Assembly: GCA_964424105.1 (NCBI GenBank)
Contig: CAYRHJ010000005.1
Span: forward strand, 1-64,000
Direction: 5' to 3'
From: CAYRHJ01 sp964424105
GTDB taxonomy: Bacteria; Planctomycetota; Phycisphaerae; UBA1845
DNA length: 64,000 bases
Of this stretch, positions 46,496 to 55,578 are shown piece by piece (within the stretch, counting starts at the first letter, position 1; each line of letters opens with the position of its first letter). A program made the translations under genes and the position numbers. The notes under the pieces were generated by a model. It had not been told where the DNA came from. It made no database searches and saw only the letters and a list, made by a program, of their open reading frames with translations.

Positions 46496-48403
46496 CTAAT
46501 TCCAACCCAGAACGCCGATGAACCGCCGCAACACGGCATGTTCCTCGTCGGTGCCCTGAATCGAAACCGCATCTTCGTCGGCCCGTGAAACAATTACCTT
46601 GACGGTATTGGGCGCCAACATCTCGTACAGAAGATCGGCCCGATCTTCTGTCAGTTCATAATGGCGGCTTTCGCGGTCGCCTTCCTGCATGCCCTCAAAC
46701 ACGTGGTCGCGATCGATCCAACCCAGCAGTTGCAGACCCGCGTTGATAGCCTCGTGCTCTTCTTCGTTCGCGAGCACCGCGAAGCCTCGGTCGCGGATTC
46801 GCGAGACGATCGGCCTGACGTTTGAGGGGGCCAACAGTTCGTAGAGTTGGTCGGCATGGGCATCGCTGACCGCATAAACGAATCGCGTGTTCTCCGAAGT
46901 CGACGCGGTGGCCCGCCGTTGTCCAGACTCGCCGCGAGCCTTCTCGCGTGCCATTTCCCTGGCAGCCCGGGCTTCCTGTTGCACCTGCTCGCGAATCTCT
47001 CTCTGCTGATCGCGAACCTCTCGCTGCCTGTCGCGATCTATGTCCCGATCCCGATCTTTATCGCGATCTTTGGCCCGAGCTTTGTCGCGAGCCTTTTGTT
47101 CTTGCTTACTGGCCTTTTCAAGAGCGGCCTTCATCTTCCCCTCCGCCTCTTTGCGATCGCCGACGCTGGGCGCAAAAGCACGATCACGGTTCGACCAGCT
47201 CAACAAGTTTAGGAATTCGGCGATGACGCGGTGCTCGCGTTCGGTGGCTTGAATCGATACGGCGCCCTTACCAGCCCGTGATACGATGACCTTGACGGTG
47301 TTAGGCGCCAGCATCTCGTACATCAGACTCGCCCGTTCCTCGCCTAATTCATAGGCCGACGCGATTCGCTCGCCCTCGGCCATACGCTCGAAGACCTCGT
47401 CTCGATCGACCCAGCCCAGCAATTGCAATGCCGCGTCGAGAACCCGAAGTTCGTCACCGCTGCCACTGACCGAAATATGTCGACCCTCTCGGGAAACGAT
47501 CACCCGCACGTCGTTGGGAGCGAGTAACTGGAATAGGCGATTGGCGTGTTCATCGGTCAAGTCATATCCAACGTCGGCCCGCCCGCCCTCCTCAGCCTGT
47601 GGCGCAAACAAGCCCGTCCAAGCTTCCGCAGGTTCCGAGTATCTTTGCTTCAACTCTTCCGCGCGTTTTCGCCAGTCCTGCGCGAACTCCTCTTGATGTT
47701 CTTTCCACTCCTGCAATTCTTCGTGCCAGCGCTCTTTCCATTCGGATTGACGCTCACGCCAATCTTCCATCATCTGTTGTTGCCGCTCCTGCCAGCCCTC
47801 GTAACGTTCATGCCATTGTTCTTTCCACTCCGCCAGGGCTTCCTGATATTCTTCCATTCCCTCTTCCGAATAGGCAAACGCGCGGGGAACCGCGGGAACT
47901 GCTGGAACAGGCGGAACACGCGGCACCGCACCCATCAGGGGCGGAGCAGGCATCGATGGAGCCATGGGTGCAAACACCGCGTCGGGGGCAAACGGCGCAT
48001 CGGGTGCAAACGGCGCGTCGGGGGCAAACAGCGCCCCGGGAACATTCTGACCCCGGCCACCACGGAACATCCGCCCGCTTCGCCCGTCTTGTCGTTGTCG
48101 TGCACCAGCCAACGCGCCCGTCAATTCGTGCAGCTCCCGCTGTAATTCAGCCAGCCGGTGTTCCAGCCTCGCCAAGCGCTCACGCAGCTCATTCTCATCC
48201 ACGTCGTCACCGGCCAATCGGACGACGATTCTTTCGTCCGCCGCGACGGCGGCACGATGTGCATGGACGTCGGCCTTGGGCGACTTTTTGGATTCGTGCT
48301 CATCGCAAGCGGCGGTCTTATCTTGAACAAAAAGCGCCGCGCAACACGCAGCCAGCAGAACGCCGCTGTACTCCCATCGACTCTTCGACCCTCTTCTCAT
48401 CAT
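46496..48403 (-). CDS. Exported protein with four secretin-N-like repeats and Trp-rich helices
   Basis: 635 aa from ATG 48403, with GAGGAG seven bases upstream. After a signal region comes a coiled coil (about 65-105, DENELRERLARLEHRLAELQ). Proline repeats follow (FAPDAPFAPDAPFAPDA), then a long charged Trp-rich helix (about 180-255, QSEWKERWHEELQEWKEHQE). Four copies of a roughly 60-residue module come next: LTDEHANRLFQLLAPNDVRV, LGEERASLMYEMLAPNTVKV, VSDAHADQLYELLAPSNVRP and LTEDRADLLYEMLAPNTVKV, each ending in LGW or LSW. Between copies 2 and 3 is an Arg/Asp-rich linker (DKDRDRDIDRDRQRE). The module recalls secretin N domains, but no secretin barrel is present. Confidence 0.7.
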   Translation of the reverse strand: MMRRGSKSRWEYSGVLLAACCAALFVQDKTAACDEHESKKSPKADVHAHRAAVAADERIVVRLAGDDVDENELRERLARLEHRLAELQRELHELTGALAGARQRQDGRSGRMFRGGRGQNVPGALFAPDAPFAPDAPFAPDAVFAPMAPSMPAPPLMGAVPRVPPVPAVPAVPRAFAYSEEGMEEYQEALAEWKEQWHERYEGWQERQQQMMEDWRERQSEWKERWHEELQEWKEHQEEFAQDWRKRAEELKQRYSEPAEAWTGLFAPQAEEGGRADVGYDLTDEHANRLFQLLAPNDVRVIVSREGRHISVSGSGDELRVLDAALQLLGWVDRDEVFERMAEGERIASAYELGEERASLMYEMLAPNTVKVIVSRAGKGAVSIQATEREHRVIAEFLNLLSWSNRDRAFAPSVGDRKEAEGKMKAALEKASKQEQKARDKARAKDRDKDRDRDIDRDRQREVRDQQREIREQVQQEARAAREMAREKARGESGQRRATASTSENTRFVYAVSDAHADQLYELLAPSNVRPIVSRIRDRGFAVLANEEEHEAINAGLQLLGWIDRDHVFEGMQEGDRESRHYELTEDRADLLYEMLAPNTVKVIVSRADEDAVSIQGTDEEHAVLRRFIGVLGWN

Positions 48404-48989
48404 GATCAAACTCCTCAGTTAATCTGAATCCGTGTTTGACAAACGACCACGCCGCCCGATACCGCATCTACCGTCCGGCACGATTCTGTTGGACCGCCGG
48501 ACATTGGCGCCGCCCCGTCTACAGCTAACCTACTACAAATGTCGGAGGTAGTCAACCGATTGTATTGTCGGAAATCGTCAACCGGTCCTTAACGCCCGTA
48601 TTCGGCGGGATTTGCAGGCAGCGTAGCCAACACCATCCACGACACCATTCACAACATCGTTCTTACCAACATGGACACGCGGCGGTTGCGGATTTCCAAG
48701 CCATTCGGTTTCGAATTCCCAGGTCATACGGTTGTGGATTTCCAGGCCTTTCGGCTTCGGACGAGCCTCCGCTGAATCGATTTTGACAGATGTGACGGCG
48801 CGGCATTGCCTGACGAAACCGTTTGGTTAGACTACGCTACTACGAAGCGCAGCAAATAATGGTGAACACCGTCATTCCGGCGCAAGCCGGAATCCAGCGG
48901 GCATGGCCCGTTGCTGGGTGTTCTATGGTTCATGCTCCGAGTAGCAACTTGCCGCGGCGGGCCAAGTGTCGGGCCAATCGAGGCATCGC
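48404..48989. other. Intergenic region with direct repeats
   Basis: About 590 bases. It has two copies of a TGTCGGA(G/A)...TAGTCAACCG-like unit (48540-48590), two copies of a 30-base unit with GGATTTCCA and CGGYTTCG (48683-48715, 48733-48763), and the family E element at 48838-48946. No gene seen. Confidence 0.5.
48838..48946 (+). mobile_element. Family E MITE-like element, copy 2
   Basis: From TACTACGAAGCGCAGCAA through a family A hairpin (48871-48897) to GGTTCATGCTCCGAGTAGCA. It lies 43 bases upstream of tRNA-Val. Confidence 0.7.
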
Positions 48990-49063
48990 GGGCGATTAGC
49001 TCAGTTGGCTAGAGCGCACGGATCACACCCGTGAGGTCACAGGTTCAAGTCCTGTATCGCCCA
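48990..49063 (+). tRNA. tRNA-Val (anticodon CAC)
   Basis: 74 nt, CCA not encoded. Acceptor GGGCGAT/ATCGCCC, D-arm AGCTCAGTTGGCTAGAGC, anticodon stem CACGG/CCGTG with loop ATCACAC (T33, anticodon CAC), T-arm ACAGG-TTCAAGT-CCTGT, discriminator A. The minus-strand membrane-protein gene ends inside it. Confidence 0.93.
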
Positions 49064-51097
49064 TCCCCGAGCCCGACGGCACGGTTTGACTGATGGGAAA
49101 TCTGATTCCGCCAGGGGCGACGGCGCGGACTCGGCGGTGGAAGGTTTTGGGGCAGGCCTCGGCGGATCGTCGATCACCCGAAAGATGCGCAGCCGCTGGC
49201 CGCCGATCCTTTCCTGCATGACGGTGCTGTCATAGGCAAGCTCCAGTCCGTCGGCCTCGATCCAATCCGTAGCTTCGCCGCTGACGAAAACGAAAGTCGC
49301 CCCCAGTTCCTTGAGCGCCTGCGCTTTGGACGGCGCCCGCAGGGATGCCCGCTCCCACTGTAACGGGCTGATGACCCGATGTTCCAATCGATCGCCCGCC
49401 AATGCGAAATTGCGCGTGTGCGAATTGACATTCACGATCGCACTGCCCGGCGGCAATGAATCAATCACCGCGGGCGTCTCGTAAAAGGCCATCCGCGACC
49501 ATACCCCGTCGCGAATCCTGCCCGCGAAATCCTTGGCCGGCATCAGCACCGCGACGACACCGGTCACTGCCAGTGATGCAGTCAAGACAGCCAACGACCA
49601 TCGTGGTCGCTGTCTCAGCATTCCCGAAAATGGAGCCACGGCGCAAATCGCAGCCAATACGATCAACGGCAGGACAAAACGGAGCGTCTGATGAAAGCAC
49701 GTGCCGAACAGCACAATCCCCATCATCACCATGATCAGCGCGATCGTCTGGTGGCCACGACGGATCGACCACGCGCCCCGGCGGCAGATCATCACCATGC
49801 CACCCACCAGACCCGCGGGCACGAACGCCGCAAACGCCGCACCCAGACCGTCCCCCACGCCATAGTTGTAACCAGTGGCCCTGAACTCCGTCCACGGATA
49901 GGTCAGCCATCGGCCAATGATTTGGGAAATCGTCCGTTCCGGGAAAAACTCGTCGACCTTCGCACCGGCAAACAGGGTCCAATCCCCAATTGTCAACGCC
50001 AGCGGATAAATCGGATTGCCCGTTCGAACGGTATTGCGAATGAACCAGTATCCACTGCACAACAAGACTGCGACGGTGAAAGTCAATCCCAATTGAAAGG
50101 CCATCCTCGCCGACGGTCTTCCCGCTCGCCGTCCGATCCACGGCAGAATCACAGCGACCACGCCGAGCATCCCGCCCAAGGCCAGGTAGGTCAGCTTGCT
50201 TCCCAACGCAATGCCGCAGGCCAAGCCGGCGAGAAACACCAGCAGCGGACGTTCCCCGTCACGACGACATCGCGAAGCATGGAACAACGCCGACAACGAC
50301 GCCAACCACGCCACCGCCGCGAATAAATCGATGTACGACGAAAAAGTCTGGTACAAAACCATCGGGATGCTGGTGACGAGACAGACCGCCACGATTCGAT
50401 CTCGATGGCCAAGGCCCAATACTCGTCCCAGCGAGAACACACACAAGACCAGGAGCACGACCTGCGGCACCATGACCACGCTGGTCAACCGTTGCCATCC
50501 ACCCGCCAGCAACAGATAGGATAGAATCGTCCCGTTGTTCGGATAGTTATAGACCAGCCCCGACGGAACGATGTCCATCATGCCGCTCTGAACCCAATGC
50601 ACCGCCAGCGGAAGATGATAATGCACCCCGTCCCAACCCGTCGGAAAACGCGTCGACGCGTCCATCAAGAAAACGGCGTAGGTGCAAACGAGAACAGCCA
50701 ACGGAATAGCCAACCACGCTCGCCGCCGACGAACGCGCAATGGCCAGGCCGCTGAACCATGACCGACCCCGTGCCCGACTCCGCGTTCATCGTTCAGACC
50801 GATCGAACGTCTCGCCAGACGTTGCAATGCCAGCAACAGCCCCGCCGACACAAGGGGATACGCCGCCGCGATCACGACCGGCTGGACACAACGCACGCCG
50901 CTCGCGAGTGCGATCATCGCGACCACATGGACAGCCACGATCAACGCCCCCATGACCACAACGTACGCAAACAACCATCGACTGCTCCGATCGACGACAC
51001 CGCATCGTCGCCACTGCGAATGGGCAATGACCCCGCTCGCCGCTCCCGTCAAAACAATTCCCAACAGTGCCAATTGTGTCCACAGAGTTGATTGCAT
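49037..51097 (-). CDS. GT-C-like multi-pass membrane protein
   Basis: 686 aa from ATG 51097 (MQSTLWTQLALLG); the open frame upstream to 51340 is repeat-derived. About 12-14 transmembrane helices lie in residues 5-560, then a soluble C-terminal domain. GWDGVHYHLPLAVHWVQSG early in the chain resembles the first periplasmic loop of GT-C glycosyltransferases (the D of WDGVHYH), and FSSYIDLF and FRFVLP-type segments recur in that group. It probably transfers sugar from a lipid donor. The C-terminal 9 codons are read antisense to tRNA-Val, so stop and tRNA share 27 bases. Confidence 0.7.
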   Translation of the reverse strand: MQSTLWTQLALLGIVLTGAASGVIAHSQWRRCGVVDRSSRWLFAYVVVMGALIVAVHVVAMIALASGVRCVQPVVIAAAYPLVSAGLLLALQRLARRSIGLNDERGVGHGVGHGSAAWPLRVRRRRAWLAIPLAVLVCTYAVFLMDASTRFPTGWDGVHYHLPLAVHWVQSGMMDIVPSGLVYNYPNNGTILSYLLLAGGWQRLTSVVMVPQVVLLVLCVFSLGRVLGLGHRDRIVAVCLVTSIPMVLYQTFSSYIDLFAAVAWLASLSALFHASRCRRDGERPLLVFLAGLACGIALGSKLTYLALGGMLGVVAVILPWIGRRAGRPSARMAFQLGLTFTVAVLLCSGYWFIRNTVRTGNPIYPLALTIGDWTLFAGAKVDEFFPERTISQIIGRWLTYPWTEFRATGYNYGVGDGLGAAFAAFVPAGLVGGMVMICRRGAWSIRRGHQTIALIMVMMGIVLFGTCFHQTLRFVLPLIVLAAICAVAPFSGMLRQRPRWSLAVLTASLAVTGVVAVLMPAKDFAGRIRDGVWSRMAFYETPAVIDSLPPGSAIVNVNSHTRNFALAGDRLEHRVISPLQWERASLRAPSKAQALKELGATFVFVSGEATDWIEADGLELAYDSTVMQERIGGQRLRIFRVIDDPPRPAPKPSTAESAPSPLAESDFPSVKPCRRARGWAIQDLNL

Positions 51098-51240
51098 GGT
51101 TTGAAAGAGGCCGTTCGATCGATGACGAATCGTCAATACTCGCACAACAATCTCAGATTCGCGGGCGCCTGCTTGTGCCGGTCTGTCAGCAAGGAGATAC
51201 GCACGCAAACAAGCTCGCGAGCGCAAAGCTGCATCCTGAC

Positions 51241-51327
51241 AGAGCCGCGACCGTGAGGGAGCGGAAATCATGCCCGGTGTTCGATCCCGTCCGCATCCCA
51301 TCCGAGCCGCGAGCGCGAGCGAGGCCG
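51241..51327 (+). repeat. Two family B repeats
   Basis: AGAGCCGCGACCGTGAGGGA followed by GCGG (51241-51265), and a degenerate GAGCCGCGAGCGCGAGCGAG (51303-51327). They lie between the GT-C-like gene and the radical SAM gene. Confidence 0.75.
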
Positions 51328-51385
51328 ACTTCCGGCTCATTCCAATGGCCGCTCGTGCATAACGTCAGGCGCGAAGCCGAATCCC

Positions 51386-52969
51386 CTATGCCACCGCCAT
51401 CACCGGCAACGATCGAATCGAACCCCTCGCCTGCAACGGCTCGCTCACGTCGACCTTGGAGACGTCATGCGTCAGCAACACCCGATTCCCCAACACCGGG
51501 TCAGTCAATTCGATGTTCCAAAAATCCTCCTTCTTCGCGTCCACCCATTCGCCATGGACGAAACCCCGCCGGCCTAGCTTCAGCCGCAACAGAATATAGC
51601 TGGCCGCCTGCACCGCATCGAGGAAATGACGCACGTTCCGCACGCGTCGCAAATGACGCAGCACCACCCTGGGCCGGCGGTAAAACGCACGATGAGCCAG
51701 CGCGTAGGCATCGGCGATCTCCCGGTCCGTGACGCTTGGCAACCGCAGAATCGAATCGCTCAGCTCGTACTCGTTCCAATCTTCCGTCCGCAGATACCCC
51801 TTTTCCCTGGCCCACGCGAACATCTGCGTGCCGGGATAGGGCGTCGTGATGTTGAAAATAGCGATGTCCGGCTCCAGTTGCAGCGCATAATCAATCGTTC
51901 GCCGCATGCTCGCCGTCGTTTCACCGGGATTGCCCAGCATGAACGCCGCCCGAACCTCCAACCCCGCCTGTTGCGCCGCCTTAACCGCCCAACGCGTCTT
52001 CTCCTTATCGATCGGTTTGCGAATCGTACGCAGAATCTCGTCGTCACCGCTCTCGATCCCGAATAGTACCTGATGGCACCCGCCTTCCTTCATCGCCCGG
52101 GCCATGGCTTCGCTGAAACAATCCGTCCGCACAAACGCCGACCAGCTCACCCCCAGCCTGCGCTCCTTCATCAGCGTGCAAAAACGCATGACGTTGCGTT
52201 TCATCACCGTAAACGTGTCGTCATAAAACTGAATCTCGCGGATCCCGTACCGCTCCCGCAAATGGGCGATCTCCGCCACCACCAGATCAGCCGACCGCGT
52301 ACGCAACGGCGTCTCCGCGCTGTTGCAGAACGTGCATTGGCCCGGGCATCCCCGCGTCATCAGCATGTTGATCGCCGGCAAACGGCGATACGCCCCCAAC
52401 GCGGGATAGTATTTTTCCATGGGCACCATGTGATATGCCGGCATGGGAAGTGAATCCAGATCAGAAATCACCGCCGCCGGCGGATTGTGCACTGCCCGAC
52501 TACCAGCGCGATAACTCAAACCCCGAATCTGGCGAATATCACCACCAGCCGCCAACGCCGCGAACGTCTGCTCGCCGTCACCACGCACCACGAAATCGAA
52601 GGCCTCGTTCTTCAAACATTCCGTGGGCATCGCTTCCGCATGAACCCCGCCAGCCACGACCTTGCAATCAGGATGCACTTCCTTGATCGTCCGCGCCGCC
52701 CGATTGGCAGCGATCGCCGTCGCCGTCATCATACTGACACCCGCCAGGCGAGGCCGAATCGCACCAATCGCCTCGCGAAATTGTGCCACGCTCCACTGCT
52801 CGACATGCAGATCGATCACCCGCACCGAAAAGCCTTCGCGCTCGGCATAGGCAGCCACACTCAAAAGCCCCAGCGGCGGCATCGCCCCCTTGATGCCATG
52901 CCAAATATTGTGATCCTTGCTGACCCACGGCGGATTCACGAGAAGTATGTCACAAGCCCCGCTGCCCAT
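51386..52969 (-). CDS. B12-binding radical SAM protein
   Basis: 527 aa from ATG 52969 (MGSGACDILLVNPPW), whose first base overlaps the aminotransferase stop as TGATG. The N-terminal cobalamin-binding fold has VRVIDLHVEQ, GVSMMTAT, VAGGVHAEAMP and FVVRGDGEQTF. The radical SAM motif TRGCPGQCTFCN fits CxxxCxxC, followed by YDDTFTV, FGIESGDDEIL and GNPGET. The class includes methyltransferases and other modifiers. The strict overlap with the DegT gene suggests it acts on the same glycan or lipid. Confidence 0.88.
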   Translation of the reverse strand: MGSGACDILLVNPPWVSKDHNIWHGIKGAMPPLGLLSVAAYAEREGFSVRVIDLHVEQWSVAQFREAIGAIRPRLAGVSMMTATAIAANRAARTIKEVHPDCKVVAGGVHAEAMPTECLKNEAFDFVVRGDGEQTFAALAAGGDIRQIRGLSYRAGSRAVHNPPAAVISDLDSLPMPAYHMVPMEKYYPALGAYRRLPAINMLMTRGCPGQCTFCNSAETPLRTRSADLVVAEIAHLRERYGIREIQFYDDTFTVMKRNVMRFCTLMKERRLGVSWSAFVRTDCFSEAMARAMKEGGCHQVLFGIESGDDEILRTIRKPIDKEKTRWAVKAAQQAGLEVRAAFMLGNPGETTASMRRTIDYALQLEPDIAIFNITTPYPGTQMFAWAREKGYLRTEDWNEYELSDSILRLPSVTDREIADAYALAHRAFYRRPRVVLRHLRRVRNVRHFLDAVQAASYILLRLKLGRRGFVHGEWVDAKKEDFWNIELTDPVLGNRVLLTHDVSKVDVSEPLQARGSIRSLPVMAVA

Positions 52970-54165
52970 CAGACCTTCTCCGTCAGGCAACGATCAGCCG
53001 TCAAGACCGCCACCGTCCGCCGGAGCTGCTGATTCGTCATCTCCGCATACATGGGAAGCGACAGGCACCTTTTCGCCCACTCTTCCGCCACCGGAAAATC
53101 GCCTTCTCGATAGCCCGACCACCGATAGGCCTGCAAGAGATGCACGGGAATGGGATAGTGGATTCCGCCGGCCACCCCATTCATCCGCATCCATTCCAGA
53201 CGATCATCCCGATCGTCACAGCGAACTACATACAGGTGATGGACGGATCCCGAATCAGCACGGCGAACCGTCAGGTCAATGTTGTCGAATTCACGCAACA
53301 ATCGATCGTACTCCGCCGCCAACCGTCGCCGAGCCGCGTTCCAACCAGGCAAACGGCGCAACTTAACCCGTAGGATGGCCGCCTGAATGCTGTCCAGACG
53401 ACTGTTCAATCCCATTTGTTCGTGATGATACTTCTGACGCGATCCCCAGTTACGCAAGAGTCGAAGCTGTTCCGCCAACCCACCATCCGAAGTCGTCACC
53501 GCACCCCCGTCACCGCAAGCCCCCAGATTCTTGCTGGGATAAAAGCTGAAACAGCCCGCATCGCCCAACGAGCCGGCCATCTGACCGCGATAGGTAGCCC
53601 CATGAGCTTGCGCTGCGTCTTCGATGACCCACAAGTCATGTTCACTCGCAAGATCCCGAATCGCACCCATATCCGCACACTGCCCGTACAAGTGCACCGG
53701 CACGATGGCCCGAGTACGCGGCGTTATCACCGCCGCCACCCGATCCGGATCAATCAACCCGCTATCTGGACACACGTCTGCCAACACCGGACGCGCCCCC
53801 GCCAGCGATACGCCCAATGCCGTCGCCACAAACGTCATCGCCGGAACGATCACTTCATCACCCTCGCCGATCCCCAGCCCTCGACAAACCAGATGCAACG
53901 CATCCGTCCCGCTTCCCACCCCTACGCAATGTTCCACCCCGCAAAAATCAGCGAACTCCCTCTCGAAGGCCGAAACCGCGTCCCCCAAAATGAAATCACA
54001 TCGCCCCAGACACTCCCCGACCACCGCCTCCAGTTCATCACGGATTTCCGCGTGCTGGGCCTGCAAATCCACGAACGGCACCGGAAACCGTTTCGCCTCC
54101 ATGGACGTCGCCGCCAAGTCGCAGCCCCCCATCCCATCAGTCGTCATCGTTTCAAGTACGTGCAT
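52969..54165 (-). CDS. DegT/DnrJ/EryC1 sugar aminotransferase (WbpE-like)
   Basis: 398 aa from ATG 54165, with GGAG six bases upstream. A PLP-dependent aminotransferase acting on nucleotide-linked keto sugars: VPFVDLQAQHAEIRDE, GSGTDALHLVCRGLGIGEGD, EDAAQAHGA, and FSFYPSKNLGACGDGGA with the PLP-binding Lys. The best analogue is WbpE/WlbC, which aminates the 3-keto UDP-GlcNAcA made by WbpB. That fits its overlap with the dehydrogenase gene upstream (14 bases) and the acetyltransferase at 57530. Close homologues use other 3-keto sugars, so the exact substrate is inferred. Confidence 0.85.
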   Translation of the reverse strand: MHVLETMTTDGMGGCDLAATSMEAKRFPVPFVDLQAQHAEIRDELEAVVGECLGRCDFILGDAVSAFEREFADFCGVEHCVGVGSGTDALHLVCRGLGIGEGDEVIVPAMTFVATALGVSLAGARPVLADVCPDSGLIDPDRVAAVITPRTRAIVPVHLYGQCADMGAIRDLASEHDLWVIEDAAQAHGATYRGQMAGSLGDAGCFSFYPSKNLGACGDGGAVTTSDGGLAEQLRLLRNWGSRQKYHHEQMGLNSRLDSIQAAILRVKLRRLPGWNAARRRLAAEYDRLLREFDNIDLTVRRADSGSVHHLYVVRCDDRDDRLEWMRMNGVAGGIHYPIPVHLLQAYRWSGYREGDFPVAEEWAKRCLSLPMYAEMTNQQLRRTVAVLTADRCLTEKV

Positions 54166-55279
54166 GAACAGCTCCCGCCGCTTCCGTCACACGGTCGAAG
54201 AACAGACGATCGGACAATCTTCCCTGTGCCGCCTGCCGCAATCGATCTTCCCGAACGTCCACCGACCGCCCATCGTGCGACAACGACCGATCCGCCGCCG
54301 CCAGGGAACGCACCACTGCCAGCGCAGCCTTGGCGTTATTCAGCGGCGTGCAACCCGTGCGAATGCATTCAACAAAATGGGCACACTCCGCCAGCAGCGG
54401 TTCACCCGCCGATACCCGCGGCACCAGAACGTCCCCGTCCCGGATCGTCGCCTGAAACGAGCCATACGAATCCGAATAGCGCTTGTGCTCGTCCACGTCG
54501 ATCGACTTGTTGTAAATGCGAACCGGCTCCACCGGATCCATGTCATTCCAAACCGCCATCTTCCGCTCACCCACCACCGTGATCTCCCGCACCTTCCGCG
54601 GATTCAACCAACTCGCGTAGGCGATGGCCGACACGCCTTCCGGATAGGTGAAATGGGCCGTCACCACGTCATCAACGCCCGGGCTGACGAATCGCCGTCC
54701 CGTCGCGCTCACCCGCTCCGGAGACTGCCCCAACCAGTAATCGAAAATGCTCAAATCATGGGCGGCCAGGTCCCAAAGCGCGTTGACGTCCTGCCGCACA
54801 GGCCCCAGGTTCGTCCGCGTGGCATGCAAATAGAAAATACGCCCCAGTTCTCCCGCCCGGATGGCCTGCCCGACGCGTTGAATTCCCGCGTTGAACAGGA
54901 ACACGTGCCCCACAGCCAGGATACGATGCTGGATCCGGGCCACCGAGATCATCTCTTCACATTGCGCCACCGTGCGGCACAACGGCTTTTCCACCAGCAC
55001 GTGCTTGCCCGCGTGCAGCGCCCGCTTCGTCATCTCAAAATGATTCTCCACCGGCGTGACGATGACGATGGCGTCCGCCTCGACGTCCTCGATCACGCGA
55101 TCCACACACGTGGTCGTCGCGATGTCGGGTATGTTCTGCTGCACCTTCGCCAACCGCTCCGCGTCAAGGTCACACACCCAATGGACCCGCACCCCCGGTA
55201 TCTGAGTGAACGCCCGCACGACGTTCGGACCCCACCGCCCGACTCCAATGCAATTCACCGTTATAGGCTTCAACGTCAT
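54152..55279 (-). CDS. Gfo/Idh/MocA oxidoreductase (WbpB-like)
   Basis: About 375 aa from ATG 55279 (MTLKPITVNCIGVGRWG). The Rossmann motif GVGRWGPNVVRAF is followed by IVTPVENHFEM, KHVLVEKPL (Lys of the Gfo/Idh EKP motif), GHVFLFN and DLAAHDLSIFDYWLG. In the WbpB/WlbA branch this enzyme oxidises UDP-GlcNAcA at C3. Upstream, a 15-bp tandem repeat offers several in-frame GTG codons back to 55348; those would add repeats of VKPIA/VKSIA to the N-terminus. Confidence 0.83.
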   Translation of the reverse strand: MTLKPITVNCIGVGRWGPNVVRAFTQIPGVRVHWVCDLDAERLAKVQQNIPDIATTTCVDRVIEDVEADAIVIVTPVENHFEMTKRALHAGKHVLVEKPLCRTVAQCEEMISVARIQHRILAVGHVFLFNAGIQRVGQAIRAGELGRIFYLHATRTNLGPVRQDVNALWDLAAHDLSIFDYWLGQSPERVSATGRRFVSPGVDDVVTAHFTYPEGVSAIAYASWLNPRKVREITVVGERKMAVWNDMDPVEPVRIYNKSIDVDEHKRYSDSYGSFQATIRDGDVLVPRVSAGEPLLAECAHFVECIRTGCTPLNNAKAALAVVRSLAAADRSLSHDGRSVDVREDRLRQAAQGRLSDRLFFDRVTEAAGAVHART

Positions 55280-55348
55280 GGGTTTCACCGTTCCGGATTT
55301 CACCGCTATAGGTTTCACCGCTATCGATTTCACCGCTATCGGTTTCAC
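55280..55348 (-). repeat. 15-bp tandem repeat (GTGAAAYCSATAGCG)
   Basis: Four to five units of 15 bases on the minus strand; later units degenerate. Each unit starts with GTG in the frame of the dehydrogenase gene and would encode VKPIA or VKSIA. Confidence 0.85.
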
Positions 55349-55353
55349 CGCCC

Positions 55354-55396
55354 GGATGCCCCATCCATCGCGCAGCGATGGGTGGGGTCTCGATCG
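55354..55396 (+). repeat. Family D hairpin
   Basis: GATGCCCCATCCATCG then CGCAGCGATGGGTGGGG: a stem CCCATCCATCG/CGATGGGTGGG. A second copy is at 55523-55568. Confidence 0.85.
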
Positions 55397-55406
55397 CTCG
55401 ATCGCC

Positions 55407-55445
55407 CGGGTGGCCCACCTCCTTTGGAGGTGGGGGAGTCGATGA
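55407..55445 (+). repeat. Family C hairpin
   Basis: CGGGTGGCCCACCTCCTTTG then GAGGTGGGGGAGTCGATGA: stem CCCACCTCC/GGAGGTGGG. Other copies at 59123-59164, 59621-59662 and 63417-63458. Confidence 0.88.
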
Positions 55446-55475
55446 CTACCCGCCCGGATGCTCCATCGCCTCTTT

Positions 55476-55500
55476 CAGAGCCGCGACCGTCAGGGAGCGG
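55476..55500 (+). repeat. Family B repeat, short form
   Basis: AGAGCCGCGACCGTCAGGGA followed by GCGG. Confidence 0.88.
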
Positions 55501-55522
55501 TATGCGGACAAGCGGTGCAATC

Positions 55523-55568
55523 GCCGGATGCCCCATCCATCGCGCAGCGATGGGTGGGGTCTCGATCG
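55523..55568 (+). repeat. Family D hairpin, second copy
   Basis: Repeats the 55354-55396 element almost exactly (GATGCCCCATCCATCG...GGGTGGGGTCTCGATCG). The GT2 stop codon follows at 55579. Confidence 0.88.
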
Positions 55569-55578
55569 CCTGCGCTCC

